From Taenia hydatigena (taxonomy: Eukaryota > Platyhelminthes > Cestoda > Cyclophyllidea > Taeniidae): DNA of 64,000 bases. Location of the stretch: NCBI GenBank assembly GCA_036345935.2, contig JADWOT020001849.1:41001-105000 (forward strand), given 5' to 3'. A program made the translations under genes and the position numbers. Shown piece by piece: positions 1 through 12,049 of the stretch (its first letter is position 1; every line of letters starts with the position of its first letter). The notes beneath the pieces were generated by a model. The model saw only the letters and a list, made by a program, of their open reading frames with translations, searched no databases and was not told the DNA's origin.

Positions 1-2535
1 CTTAGATACAGAATCGATCAGAATTGCAATTTAGCAGCTTAAATCATTTGGTAGTTACTTGCGGCAGTTCTCTCATCAAATTGTAAAAAGTAAGGTTTGG
101 CCGATGATGAGAGCGCCTAGTTTGACACAGATAATTGATAACCTACACTCAAACAGTCGGGTACCTCTGCGATCAAAAATGTTCCAAATTAAAAGTCATA
201 AGCCCATTTCATTCTGTAAATGCTTCCAACAAGTGCATAGAGCAAAACTCCTCTCTCTTTTGATCCCGAACCCGTCAGAACTGCAACTTAGCATTCTGGT
301 TCCCTCTCTGGTTGTTTGCTGTAGTTCTTGTTTACAAACCAATTAATTTTGGCGCGTCTGTTGTTATGTAGGGATTCCGTTTTGGCAAAGTAAGTTACAG
401 CAGTTCTCGCTTTAAAATCGGACAACGCAGGTGTGTTTGATGTGTAGGGTGTCGATCAGGGCAAGGAAAGCTGGGACACTCGGCTCCAGAGTTGCGTTCT
501 CTTTTATCTGTTTTGGTCGAGTGTTACTCAGAATCAAGATTTGGCAGCTTACTTCTTTTGGAAACCTATGCAACATTTCTTGTTATAAAATCTGGCAATG
601 TAGGTGTAACCAAACTGCAAATTATCTACATTGACAAGGAGAGTTGAGAGAATACAGAAACAAAGAAAAATGTGAAAAAAAGGAGAGATTTGTGCACTTA
701 TGGCAAATATAAAGTGGTTTGGATTTAAGCATATGGGACAGAGAAAGTAAAGCCGATTAGAGTAAATCAGGCAGTGCAGTCTTAAGAAAGGATTGTTTGA
801 GAGGGCAAGAAGATATTTTATGCTTCCCAAACGCTTGTCTTCCTTTCTCCTCAATAGTATTATGCAGGTAATTCGCTCTTTCCATACATGTTCCTGCTTC
901 CTCTTCCTTCTTACCTACGATCCATCCGTGTGCCACTCTCATTCCTCACTTCATTTCCGCGCGTCGTTTCAATATTATCACATCTGGTATCCAGTGCACA
1001 TCACATATAAAAAAAGACTGTTTTTCACAAAGCCAGTTCCTTTATATTTTTACTCGCTCACATGGCTAGATGAGTGGAATAATGAATCAGTGTAAAAAAA
1101 GGATGGGAGAAAGTAAGGAAGAAATGAAGAACACTGCACCGCTGATCCATACACATGACTTCTTATCTCTATGCCTCAATTTTTACCATTCCTTTGTCTC
1201 TTTATGCTTAAAATCCTTATTGCTTTGCTCCTATCAATTGCGAATGGATCGCCATTGCCTTTCGCATCAGAAAAGCCTTTTTGTTAACCCAATGGTGATC
1301 TTTATGGATGAATTGCCGATTCCTTAAACCAAAATTCAATCCTGCACTACACTTGCTGTGCTGCACTTACTTTTCACGCCTCAAATCCCCAAATATGCAG
1401 CAGCATAAGGAAAACTGATGGTGTGCAACAACTTGCTCAATGTTCATGTCCCACTGCGGAAGGACTGTAGCGCGGTACGCACGTCTAGGCTTGACTAAAT
1501 TTGACTGAGTCAGAATAGGTAAGATTAGTGACCTAGGCTGGATTATGGCAAGCTCGAGTAAGGCGCCTTATACGTTGCTATTTAAAATGACTCGCCTAAT
1601 CAACTCGACACAACTCATTTCATTGAGAGTTGAGGTGTTCTCTTTCTATCGCTCAGACATTAGAGATCAAGGCACGCTGACTAGAAGTAGACCTGATGAC
1701 GTCTTAGGAATAAATGGAGAGGAGATCTCTTGTCTACGCCTCCTCTCTCATGTGCCACTCCAACGCATCTTCGGTGAGTGTCTCCTTTTTTGCATACTGC
1801 GCTCTATGCACTTACAGGTATTGCGTCTTACCTAATGCCATACCGTCTGTGCTCCTCGCATAAAAAACATTCGGAAAAGAGGAGTGAACAATTCCTACAA
1901 TTTAGCTTCTTACCTTATTTTTCCACTTTAGTGTCACTAGAATATCTCGCTCCTCTGCCTCCTTTGAGCTTCTCTCACCTTCCCTTCCTACCTCACTACC
2001 TGCCAGTGCCCTCTTTGTAGGTTCCCTTTCATCTCTCCACTAGTCCCAATCTTGATTGCGACATGAGTAAATAATGCACAGATTTATGGCTAGATCAGAA
2101 TAGTACAAGTTAGACTAGACCTGAACCATTCACGCTCTGCCCGAGACAAAATCGTGTTTTAACAAAGTTCAGCAATGATTATCATCAAATCTCTATTTAT
2201 ATCTTTCTGTCGCTTTGGTTTCTACTACACTACTTCGCCTCGATTCCATCTCCTACTTCTGCTCCTTCACTCAGCCTTTGAGGAGCAAAGGTGGACGCGT
2301 TGCTCCTACTTCCCACTTTGTAATTTGTCAGCTGCTCGAATTCCTACTTACTCATCTCACTATCTACTCCTTATATTCTTTTTGTAAAGAATTTCTTTGC
2401 ATGGTTTTCCACTCTAGACCACCCTTTCTATTTTTACCATGCATCTACGCTCTTGTCTGTTTGCCTAAGTTCGTGTATGTTGCATTGTTTACCTTTGTTT
2501 CCGTCGTTTAGGTAGTCGCCTGAATTGCTATCTCA
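1..2535 (-). repeat. Dispersed repeat R1, copy A (cut by window edge)
   Basis: This segment is the reverse complement of the copies at 31.43-33.42 kb and 61.32-63.99 kb. Matching blocks in order include about 1380-1580 with 62270-62460, about 1640-1850 with 61970-62200, about 2175-2390 with 61500-61680 and about 2440-2510 with 61360-61430. By eye identity is about 70-80 percent with small indels. It carries the family's conserved open frame (SHVPLQRIFGECLL, about 1740-1790). No reverse transcriptase, transposase or tRNA-like head was found. The left end lies outside the window. The class of element is unknown. Confidence 0.8.
1545..1835 (+). other. Conserved open frame inside repeat R1
   Basis: A 96-codon open frame within copy A. 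Its central peptide SHVPLQRIFGECLL recurs with few changes in the opposite-strand frame at 2765-3004 (SHVPLQRIFGDCPL), at 7655-7810 on + (SHVPLQRISVECLL) and at 61913-62299 on - (SHITLQRIFGEGLL). Flanking residues also align, for example the LRS..L.ALRL stretch. This could be a remnant of the element's own protein or simply conserved repeat DNA. It has no ATG in good context and no recognised domain, so I do not call it a host gene. Confidence 0.45.
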
Positions 2536-2764
2536 CAAAAACAGCTGAATCAAATCGACACTTTCGTCCTGGGCGCGGTAAAATCTCTTTTGGTTGTCCA
2601 TTCGATGGCTAGTTCTTTGGCCATTCTATCTCAACTCTACACTTCGCTAGCATTCTATTAGTCATCCACCAATTGACTTCATCTAATTGCTTTTTCCTTC
2701 CTGTAACTCGACACGCTCACTTATTTCAGATTAAAGTGGACTCGGCACATGTAATTGGTAGAAC

Positions 2765-3500
2765 TCATGCATCATTTGAAGAAAATTTTTCTTCTGCAGG
2801 GCGCAATGCGTGTGAGTGTATAGAGTGCAGTAGGCGACAAAGGGGACAGTCTCCGAATATGCGTTGGAGTGGGACATGAGAAAGGAGGCATAGACAAGAG
2901 AGTCTTTGCCTTTCCATGTGTGCTTTGATCCCTAATGTCTGCGAGAAAGAGAAGATCTCAACTTGCATGACATGCAGTTGTATCGTGTTAATTTGGCGAA
3001 CCAAATTAAAATATTAAGGTAGACTTAAATTTAATGCATAAGACGCCTGTGGGGACAGGTTATGCTCGGTAGATGAGAGCTTAACGACCCGCCCCTAGCT
3101 ATTACTATTGAGCTAACGAAGCGGCATTTCTGATGAAGACTCCCACTTCTGTGCTTGGAAAAATTGTTGTTTTGCACTCGGAACGGCAATTGTGGTCTAT
3201 GCCTTTTTTTGGGCAGAAGTTAGTTAACATGAATTTTTAGCTGAATGAGACAGGGAATGATTACGGTAGATGCGAAGAGGTGAGAAGTCGCTGAAATGGA
3301 AGGAGTGAGAGTGGAGATGGACAGAAGAGGGCTGGAAATGATCGCTGCGGGATGACTATCCACATTGCTGTAGTGTAGCCTTCTTTACTGCTTTCTATAT
3401 TTCTACCATCTATTCCTGAACTGATTTAATCGCTTACTCATCTGGACGCGTGATCGGGTAGAATTTGAAAATTTCGTCCCAATGACACGTGAACTGCCTA
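2765..3500 (+). repeat. Repeat R1, inverted fragment A'
   Basis: This block runs in the opposite direction to copy A and matches 61970-62860 of copy C, including the shared GCGTTGGAGTG.GA.ATGAGAAA stretch and the GCGAAGAGGTGAGAAGTCG stretch near 3275. With 1640-1850 of copy A it makes an inverted repeat whose spacer is about 1 kb, so the left end of the window could fold back. It is probably a second, truncated insertion or an inverted duplication. Confidence 0.7.
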
Positions 3501-4044
3501 GTCATAGCTCCCTTTCTATGTAATTATGCTGGATATCTAATGTGAAAATATTGAAATGACGCACGCAGGTGAATTCCGGGAGTAGAAGGTAGCACAGGTA
3601 GAGGAAGGGGTGTTGGCACCAAAATTCATCCCATTTCTATGATAGCTATCTGCTTTCTCCCTTTCAACGTCTCTAAAATTAAGGATTGAAAGGCTTGGAG
3701 TGATGAATGGTTGAAGAGGGTAGCGACGGAAGTAAAAAATACAAATACGGCTGGGGGCAAGAATGAAACGAGACAGGAGAGAAGCACCGACGAATACTGA
3801 ATGGCATGAACGGAAAGGCGGTAAAGCAGGATGAATAAATGTAGGCATGCAACACGTATAACAGCATGTCTGACGGTTTGTCGTGTTGTGAACCAATTCA
3901 AACCTGCCACGTGTAAATCGATTGCAACACGTGCCGTGTGGTGTCACTCAGTGCCGTCTAGGTGTGGACTTTGGACAGAACTACTAAGAGGTGGTTTTGA
4001 GGGAGCTGACGCCACTCATTTCTGTGCTTTCGTGACCTGATTAA

Positions 4045-5160
4045 GTTATGTGCATCTTAATGCATGCAAAGGAGGAGGAAGAGAATGAGAAGAACCACCG
4101 ATACTAATGTGCTTTGACTTAAATGCGCTGCCTCGTTGTAACTGCTTGTCCTCGGCTTTTCTTGAGAGGATGCCTGTTATGCATTGGCAACTCACCCCTT
4201 GCGATTACTATGGCTCGAGCAAAGGTGCTTTTCTGCCGATTACTCTAATTCTATACCAAGATCCATTGTTGCCTTACACCAGGGAGTACAATGGTGGCGA
4301 GCGAACATCACCAACCTGGGCGAAGCAACGAAAGAATGGTTGGGTACGAGGCAAAAGCGAGAGGTTTACGGAGGGTAAGTAGAGGAAAGGATGGGAAAGG
4401 TCAACATGGGGATGTCTCTGCACGGTGCTGGGGCACTGAATTTCTTATTTTTTCTTTCAGCATGTTCTTAAATTTCTCCATTGACCCACTTTCCTAGCCA
4501 TGCATTTAAGTTAAGTATACAGAAATCGATTTTGTGGAAGGAATATGAATTCCTATTAAACGCTACACTCGAGGACGCTTCTCATATTTCTACCCTGATT
4601 AGTGAAACGCACAAGGATATCAGTTGCGACGAAAATGAGGATGGGGAGAAGGAAGAGAAGATAAAGCAGAGGAGGAGGGGAAGCTGGTGGCATAACTTAT
4701 CCATAATTTTTATGCTTTTAATCCCTTCTGGCATTTTGATGTTAAAACGGTGAAGTGTGTGATTGGGGGTATCAGAGAGATTGAGGTGGAAGCAGTGGCG
4801 ATGGAGGCTGAGAAGCAGACCAAAGGTGAGTAGCTGACAAAGGAGTACTGAAGTACTGACAAAGGATTGGGCGGTGGGAACGACGATAACTTGGGAAGCA
4901 AGACGAATGTTAGGAGGCGACAGAACGCCATGTGATTTATTGTTTTTTTTCACTTGATTGGTGGTTCGTGGTGTCTGGTGGTTTCTTAGAAGCAAATGTC
5001 ATTTGCCTTTGTGCTTCTCCACTTCAGCTGACACTCGTGCATCATCGCGCGCGTAACGGAGGCGGAAGAGAATGCAAAGGACTATTGATACTTGTGTGCC
5101 TTAAAGTGCTTCGCATTATTCCGATTGTCATAACTTGATTTCCTTCCCACCATGGCGATT
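4045..5160. repeat. Local direct duplication (4045-4145 and 5037-5135)
   Basis: About 100 bp beginning GTGCATC and containing GGAGG(A/C)GGAAGAGAATG is repeated about 990 bp downstream at roughly 65 percent identity. A good donor (GTAAGT at 4375) and acceptor (TTTTTCTTTCAG ending near 4460) flank an 86-bp potential intron. All three upstream frames are open, so no frame can be preferred and no protein is claimed. Confidence 0.45.
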
Positions 5161-7654
5161 AGATAAGAGTGCGATGGAGAAGCAACTTGAAAAGTAGCAT
5201 TCTCATGATGGATACACTGCTTATCAAGTTGTATTTCCCTATTTTTGGCAGTACAAGAATCGGATGTTGGAGGGCTAAGAACTCGCAGCAACAAACAACT
5301 GGGATGACGAAACAACCGCTAACACTTACATCAATTAGGAGAATTGTGAAGGCTCGCCAAATAAGTGTCACCTACGTGGACTAACAAAAAAAATATGCTT
5401 TTAAATCTATCAGAATCACCTTTTCTTCTATTGCATGGACCATAAAGTTGCGCGATGCATTTCCGATTGCTTGCTAACTGAGTGGCTGACCTGCGATGAG
5501 AAGCAGTTTTGCATTGCAGAGTTGGGTGGTCAGACTCACAAATCATTCGGCCATTGCCTCGATAGTCTAAATTCCATATTTTTTTTTCCAATCGCGAACA
5601 AGGCGTTTCCTACGAGTCCCTCCAGAAGACCAAACGTTTGCCGCTGCAGTACATCTGATTGGCAACATTTGAAGAAATTGTGAAAACCTGATGCATGGTT
5701 GCACAAGACTTCTTCCGGCAAAATAACCACCTTAGTTTTTAACTGTTACCCTTCATATCCTTTTAAACGATGTTCCTCATCACCTCATGTCGTGTGATGA
5801 TAGCGTGGGTTGAATAGGCATGGAGATCTGAGAACCCGAAGTTTGATGGAAATGATGGTGATGGATTTCGAGTTGCCTGCTCCAAGAGCACAAGCGACTT
5901 AGCAATGCTATGCCTTCTTCAAGTGCATTAGTGAACCTATGTAGATTATGTTTGCGGACTGTAGAGAATCACTAAGAATGACACCATTCTAAGGCACAAA
6001 TTTGGGTGTAGAGGTGTGCAAACTGTTGCCTACTGGGATCGAATAACACGCAATTTAGCATTTTGGACATTTGTCAAGTCTTCATTCATCACGGATTTAC
6101 ACTTTGCCTTAAGCAACAAGAAATCACATGAAAAGATCTTTGGTTCTGTTTGCATTGAAAATGATTATCTTCTGTTTTACTTCAATTGTGCCTTAATAAA
6201 GGCTAATTATCGAATTTGGCCACTTTTGCTAATCGGCTACCCATTGTGCTTGCACTGACTTCTACGTAAAGCAGAGCAGAACAGCCTTTCACTTTATGTC
6301 TTTGTGGCACGAATATTTAGAACTGAATTTACACTTTTGGACAAGATCCCAAGTCAGAAGGCAATGATTGGTCAACCTCCGTCAGATCGTTAACAACCAT
6401 GCCGATTTCTACTGCGGCCAATCAGCGCAGCGCAACAAGCGCGTACTTGGCTCTTTTAAGCCATTCACCTTCGAAGCTGTAGTGGGCAATAAGGCAGTAT
6501 TGTGCGTATTTTAGGGCATCTTTGGATTTTGCAATACCCTTGCCTAACAATAATCGCAAGCGTGTGCATTTACAAAGTTCTCCACAATCAACTCGTCGTA
6601 TGAATATCTCCTTTTGATAAGGCTCTGCGAAACCACTCACTCAATACATTTTTGAAGTTGTGATATTTTCTTCAAATGACGCAGCAGGCAATGCAGCAGA
6701 ATCTCAATGTGCATCAGCAAAAAGACAAGACATCGAATTGAGCAGGCTGGCCGTCATGTGGACGAATACTTGCGAGGCCGAGCTTAATGTGGTCCATTTC
6801 GAAGCGGCCATTTTCCACCCTACTGCACATAAGGCAATAAATTTCTCTGGACAAGCGTATTTGCCGGATGCTTTTCCCTCAGCCTTCACCAGGTTGTTCT
6901 CTTAGGTATTCATCGTGTTTAGGGCCGCTAACTCACGTGCATTTCGCCGGTCATGCAAACTGAGTAAATTTATTAACAATAGCAACTGAATGCATTGGGA
7001 GGTAACGCAGGTTTGCTCAGAGTACGTGGCGAAGTCATAATTGGAGCCTAGCCATGAATAATGATATTAGTGTTCCTCAATCTTTTGGCTTTCTTACACG
7101 ACAAGTTGTATGGATAGCAACCTGATTTGCAGCAACAGTCCATGAATAAATTGCCAACGATCATAGACCGTGTCATAATAGTAATTAATAGCAGCATGCA
7201 TTCAAATAACAAGAAAAGTCAAACATTAAATAAGAGCATTGTGGATTCAAAGTACATGCTTTGTTTAATTCAAGGAAAGAATTATCATACCGAAGGGAAT
7301 GCTGTGTGGTTTACCGTTTGACACACTCATTATGTTCTGCATGTTGGTTGAGCTGCTGTTGGTGGAAACATCATGTTGCCTCCTCTTGTGTTTCGACCTG
7401 TTGTACGTCTACATTTTGCAAGGAAAGCACTTTTAAATGCATAAGAAACATGCGATTCTAATACAGCTAAGATTGCTAAGATTGTAGAGTACAGATTATG
7501 CAAAGTAGAGTTGACATTCCAGAAGAATGGATAGAAAACATTGCTATCGAATTTTGTCTGAGAATAGAAACAGGACAAAATGAAAAGAAAACTTTACTAG
7601 AGATGTGCACACACGCAGGATGAATGATGATATGATGGATTATATCCCTCCTGC
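5160..7654. other. No gene recognised
   Basis: Only short overlapping open frames of fewer than 90 codons occur here, on both strands. None has a convincing splice context or recognisable motif. I see nothing else in this stretch. Confidence 0.5.
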
Positions 7655-7830
7655 CAACGCCTCTACTCTCATGTCCCACTGCAACGCATCTCCGTTGAGT
7701 GTCTGCTTTGCTTTCTACTACGCTCTACAAGCTTAAACGCATTGCGTCTTGCAGTGAGTCGCATTGTTTGTGCTCCCCGCACACAACTCATTCGGAAGTG
7801 GAGAGCGTGATAGGCGTCATGATAAGGTGA
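7655..7830 (-). repeat. Repeat R1 fragment upstream of the F-box gene
   Basis: About 170 bp matches 1735-1890 of copy A in the same orientation, including the stretch CATGTCCCACTGCAACGCATC, the ACGCTCTA..AGCTTA block and the run TGTGCTCC.CGCA that follows. It keeps the family's open frame. It ends about 140 bp before the F-box start codon, so it may form part of the 5' flank of that gene. Confidence 0.7.
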
Positions 7831-7969
7831 CGTTCAGACTGAGCTACATGGAATGAACCAATGTGCTAGCATCACGTTGAGGTCAATCTACTTCCCTTGC
7901 CCCCACGACTCATTATTTAAGCCTCGACATCACCACCACGCCTTGTATCTGCGCCGGCGACTGACGACA

Positions 7970-8594
7970 ATGGTAGGTTGTAATAGTCGCCGCCTATGTC
8001 CTGTCATTTATTTACTTATCTTCGTTCACCTCTGTTCATTCAAATTTCTTTTCCCGCTTTCGACTTTGACGTCGCTCACGACTGCATACCTTCCTTTCAA
8101 TTTAGGCTGAACAAAATACTGCACAACGCGAAATCACTGATCTCCCACCTGAATTGCAACTGAGAATATGCAAATACCTTGGATTGTGGGATTTGGCAAG
8201 TCTCGCCATAAGTGTCCCAAGCTGGAGGTGGGTTCTGTCAACAAAGCCATTCTCCACTCTGCTGTGTCAGCACATCAACCAGTTTACCTGGGTAGACAAA
8301 CACCTCTACCAACTGCTCTTCCCCCAACCTTCGCCTAATTCCTTCCGAAATGCCCCTGAAGCCATCCTATACCAGAAGGTGCAAACAGATTCCTACTCCC
8401 GCTTCCTATCTACCCTTGCGTGTGATCGTGAGCACACAACTGTCAGCTTTCGCATTATGCCAGACATAGATGAAGAAGCGACAAAAGAGTTGGATAGAAT
8501 GATACGTTGTAAATTATTGCTAATTAAATTAATAAAGAACAGTTTTGTGAACAAGGTATTGTGCTGGGAGAACACACACTTTGATAAGCAGTGA
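7970..8594 (+). CDS. F-box domain protein, two coding exons (first exon is only ATG)
   Basis: Probable substrate-recognition subunit of an SCF-type E3 ubiquitin ligase, by family. The ATG at 7970-7972 is followed at once by GTAGGT; the intron 7973-8105 ends in CCTTTCAATTTAG; exon 2 starts at 8106 in phase 0 and gives M-AEQNTAQREITDLPPEL. The F-box follows as residues of about 10-50: ITDLPPELQLRICKYLG then WDLASLAISVPSWRWVL. The open frame stops at 8592-8594, giving 163 residues, short for a complete F-box adaptor. Its core aligns with the longer paralogue at 28.2-29.3 kb (CKYLG, PSW.W, W.D...Y). An alternative is that AACAAG|GTATTG (about 8553) is a donor joining a later exon whose acceptor CTCTACAG lies near 8740. 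The start choice rests on the exact phase match across the intron. Confidence 0.65.
7973..8105 (+). other. Intron of the F-box gene
   Basis: This 133-bp interval begins GTAGGTTG and ends with a pyrimidine-rich tract and TTTAG. It falls directly after the ATG codon, so the downstream exon must be spliced on to make any F-box protein. It is in phase 0 and contains in-frame stops, so reading through does not give the protein. Confidence 0.55.
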
Positions 8595-8739
8595 TTTTGA
8601 ATTGCTACTCGAATGAATGCTCGGCAATGCTTTGAAATCCTCAGTTTTCATTAGCAGTCATCAAACGACATTCATGCGTTAATTGTCGCCTTTTTCAAAA
8701 TAAGATGATATTCTTGATGACTGACTACTCCTCTACAGC

Positions 8740-9096
8740 AAAGCAAGCCCGGCACAACCCAATGGAACCACCAAGAACCTAGCAGCAAAGTGCCATTGGA
8801 GACGTGATCATCTCATTAACGTCTTGTGGCGTTGGTCGTCGAAGCATGGCTGTATGCATGCTATGCATTCTAAACGAGCAGCGTATTGAGGCAGTCTTCT
8901 CAAAATGACGTTTCGTATCACCATCGATTTGGAGCAGGTGAGAGCTGTGACTCTGCAAATGTCTCGTTTGGTCACCGAAGAGGATCCTTTTCCAAAGCCA
9001 TGGAATGTATGCGAGGGGGAAACTTTGCTAATGCCAAAGGTGGCAGTTCAGCTAGTGCCCATTTATTGTTGGAGAGTTAAGGAAACGCAGGCCTAG
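8740..9096 (+). other. Exon-like open frames downstream of the F-box gene
   Basis: A plausible acceptor (GACTACTCCTCTACAG) is followed by two open frames, one closing at 8805-8815 and one at about 8889. Further on, an ATG frame at 8905-9096 would encode 63 residues starting MTFRITIDLEQ, but CAG|GTGAGA inside it could be a splice donor. An overlapping frame (8886-9080) is equally open, which weakens the case. These may be 3' exons of the F-box gene or chance frames. No domain was recognised. Confidence 0.3.
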
Positions 9097-9099
9097 AAA

Positions 9100-10500
9100 C
9101 ATGTAAACCTGTTGAAAACAGGGCCACAGAATTAAGCGGTATTTAGCAAATTGTATTGAGCTATGCTATACTCGTCTATGTAGCGAAAAACTGGGCATAT
9201 TGGGGAGACGATAGCATCATTCGTATAACTGCCATTCATTTGATGAATGCACATTTTTTAAAACAATTAACAATGCATGCCCAAGATTTTGAAAATTTTT
9301 AAAATTCATATTCGTGCAGGAAATTGAGAATGGAACTGATAAAGTGCACTCACGAACTTTCGTTAGCTGCATGTTTGCATTTCCTTGGATTCGAAGACCA
9401 AACATTTAACCGCTCATGCAGGTCAGAGAACGCAATGCGCGTCTGATTGTTTGCCTGTCAGTTGTCTGTTAAGTGAAAGGCTCGTGACAGATTTTGTTTA
9501 ATATTTAAGTCATCGAAGCAAAACGTTGTCGTTTTGATTTATCAAGTAAATTCGAACAGCTGCTATTCGAGTGCATACAGTGAAAAGTAGCCAGTAAATG
9601 TGCATTGCAAAAAGTAGGATAATAAACGGCTAATCAATGCCATTACGTGGCCTGGTTTGTTAGCAAAATACAGGTAAAATGATCTATGCTTCCCTACGCA
9701 TTAATTTGTGCTGCTAATTGAGAGCTCAGTTTAATTAGTATTGCGAACCAAGATGTAGTGAGCAGCTAGAGCCCTGGTTTCACTCTGTGCCAGAAAAGCG
9801 GATTCCTGCTAACTCAAGGAATACACTAATTGGCTGCCTCAGTAGAATAGCACACATTCCCATTCCTGAATAGCACAACCGTCTAGTTAGTTTTGCCTAA
9901 GCAATTAAATTAAACTGTAATGCCAAGTCAACTTTATCAGACGGCAGCTTTTGTGTGGTGACTAAACGAGAAAACCATCTCTAATCTAGCGTTGCGTGTT
10001 GGGTTTACTGTTTGGGTCGACGAATAGATGCTGGCACATCGACACGACCTTAGAGTGCAATGGAACCAATGTTCATGCAAACATGGCTACAATAATCGAT
10101 CCTTGACCTTCAAAGCCCTGCCATATTTGCGGTTAAGGGAGGGCGTCAGGAGCGACTATACGTTACTGGATATCAAAAGACGTTACTGAAGCCCCTTTCT
10201 GCAGCCTATGAACCATTTTTTTTCAATGTGTATGTTTTGGGTATCCGCGTTGTTCATCATCACCTGTGTCAGTCAGGTTGGCATATTCAAGTGGACTTCA
10301 ATTAGTTCAGAAGCAGTCTTCAGTCATGCGCTCACAAGCGTCACGAATCAGTAGATCCTCAGCGTTGCTCTCCGGCTCGATTGCTTCTTCTTTGTTGGAA
10401 TCGTGCATTCAGCAAGCATTTCTGGGTTAATTGAGCGAATTCTTCACACAACCAAACGTACAACCAAACGAATTAGCACTTAGAACATCAATCGAGGAAA
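9100..10500. other. No gene recognised
   Basis: This AT-rich stretch holds no open frame above about 62 codons and no strong splice pair that I could find. Confidence 0.5.
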
Positions 10501-10504
10501 TTAT

Positions 10505-10858
10505 ATGCAAGCGGAATGTGCAGAACTTCGTTTGTTTTCGTTGAGTGGTCTTGAACTCGATCCGTGCACTCCACCATTACCTTATTTTGTGCCAAATATT
10601 ACCAACTTACCACTAGGGTTGTTCTCATCTGTTAACCTTACGCACTACAGCGGAGTAAATGCCGAGGCGAAAACGGCAATGGTCAAACACGTTGCTGCAA
10701 TGGTGGCAGCGGCGGGTAGCCTTATCCATTTCAAGAAGGCCATGACTTTAAAGCAGCAGAATTATTCCTTGAAGGTTATTTTTTGCGCAGCGAATGTCTT
10801 GTATGAAACCTACTTCTATCTAGAATTAAGGGATGAAAGGATTTTCCATAGATATTAA
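10505..10858 (+). CDS. Hypothetical ORF, 117 codons
   Basis: An ATG-initiated frame starting MQAECAELRLFSLSG. It has a Pro-r hydrophobic stretch at residues 20-40 and an Ala-rich segment around 60-75. No family was recognised, and no promoter, polyadenylation signal or splice site supports it. Length alone is only mildly unusual for this base composition, so it may be chance. Confidence 0.25.
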   Translation: MQAECAELRLFSLSGLELDPCTPPLPYFVPNITNLPLGLFSSVNLTHYSGVNAEAKTAMVKHVAAMVAAAGSLIHFKKAMTLKQQNYSLKVIFCAANVLYETYFYLELRDERIFHRY

Positions 10859-11125
10859 TTGCGCTAATGCTTCAAAGCTACCAGGGTCATTTGAGGCGAT
10901 CAAGTGGCAAGTCAAGGCGTTTATTTGTCTTACTTCGGCCTTCGGCTCGTTGCAGAGAGCAGTCAGATCTGATAGAAATATTCTTTGTCTGCTTTGGTGG
11001 TAGCACGAGCAAGGTCCAGTGACAACGTGTATGCCAGCACACTTCCTCTTCCCCATCGTCATCGGTGGCAACTTGCATTATGATATTTGCGTCCTTTGAA
11101 CGGCAGTGACTATTAAGGTGGTTGC

Positions 11126-11389
11126 ATGCAGAAATGTATAGCACAGCTTCTCTTAGATCACGATATCAGCGATCCCTGTGTGTGCCACATGGAATGGACT
11201 TCTTTTCTTCACTACCTTGGTCACTTCATTGTCGTGCACTTGCACGGGAGCAGAGTGTACCGGAAGGTCTGCGGGTTCTTCCGCACCTCAAGAACGAATT
11301 ACATCTATGCCGCAACTCTAGGCTGCAAACTGGACTTTGGTGTCGTCAAACAGCTACTCAAATATCCGTCAGTGTACTTTAACTGCTAA
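11126..11389 (+). CDS. Hypothetical ORF, 87 codons
   Basis: An ATG-initiated frame beginning MQKCIAQLLLDHDIS and ending KQLLKYPSVYFNC. Residue choice looks protein-like (aromatic and hydrophobic residues alternating, few rare repeats), but a second frame over the same bases (11122-11382) is also open. A further + frame at 11789-12046 is similar in character. They could be exons or remains of one gene. No domain was recognised. Confidence 0.28.
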   Translation: MQKCIAQLLLDHDISDPCVCHMEWTSFLHYLGHFIVVHLHGSRVYRKVCGFFRTSRTNYIYAATLGCKLDFGVVKQLLKYPSVYFNC

Positions 11390-12049
11390 ACGAAGATGAG
11401 GTGCGGATCCGGTTTCAGACGTCTCAATGAACATAACTGAAGATCCATACATTTGCACTTACACTAGTGATAAGATGATTTTACTTATAATAGAGCCGTT
11501 GGAGTTCTTTGATCCTGAATCTAATGACTGCTTGAGGCCAAGAATTTGCTTAATGAATCTAAATCTTGCTGGATGCATGACTCTTACGAAGGATCGTTAG
11601 ATGCAAACTCAAACTTTCTGACTCTCTATGGATAACGAGGCGTTAACTATAGCCAGACCGACACAAATGGCATGCGCATTGGCGATATGACTCGAAGTGA
11701 CTTGGATGGAACGCGCAATGGATGCTAACCTTAGCGATGAAGGAGCGTTAGCACGGTCCTTACTACTGCTATAATTTTTGCATGCTAGATGATTTGTGGG
11801 ATGTGTCATGGGAGTGACGTATGTATGGTGAAAGCGAATAGGGGTTCTGCCGCTAGCAAAGCAAAAATTCTTCATCATCCAAGGCTTCCTAGTACGCACT
11901 GTTATAGAATGAGAGATATGGAAAGCATGCGATATCGTAAGGCAATCACACTACTCAGAGTGGTAAACGAGTCAAAATTCTTCTTGAGTTATTGGAATCA
12001 GTGCATTTACCTGGAGCACGCGAGGCACAGCACTGTCGACATCTGACTG

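Noticed and set aside
1..2535. Several overlapping ORFs of 60-100 codons read as genes
   Set aside because: They lie in repeat R1 and recur as broken frames in other copies; only the SHVPLQRIF frame is kept across copies.
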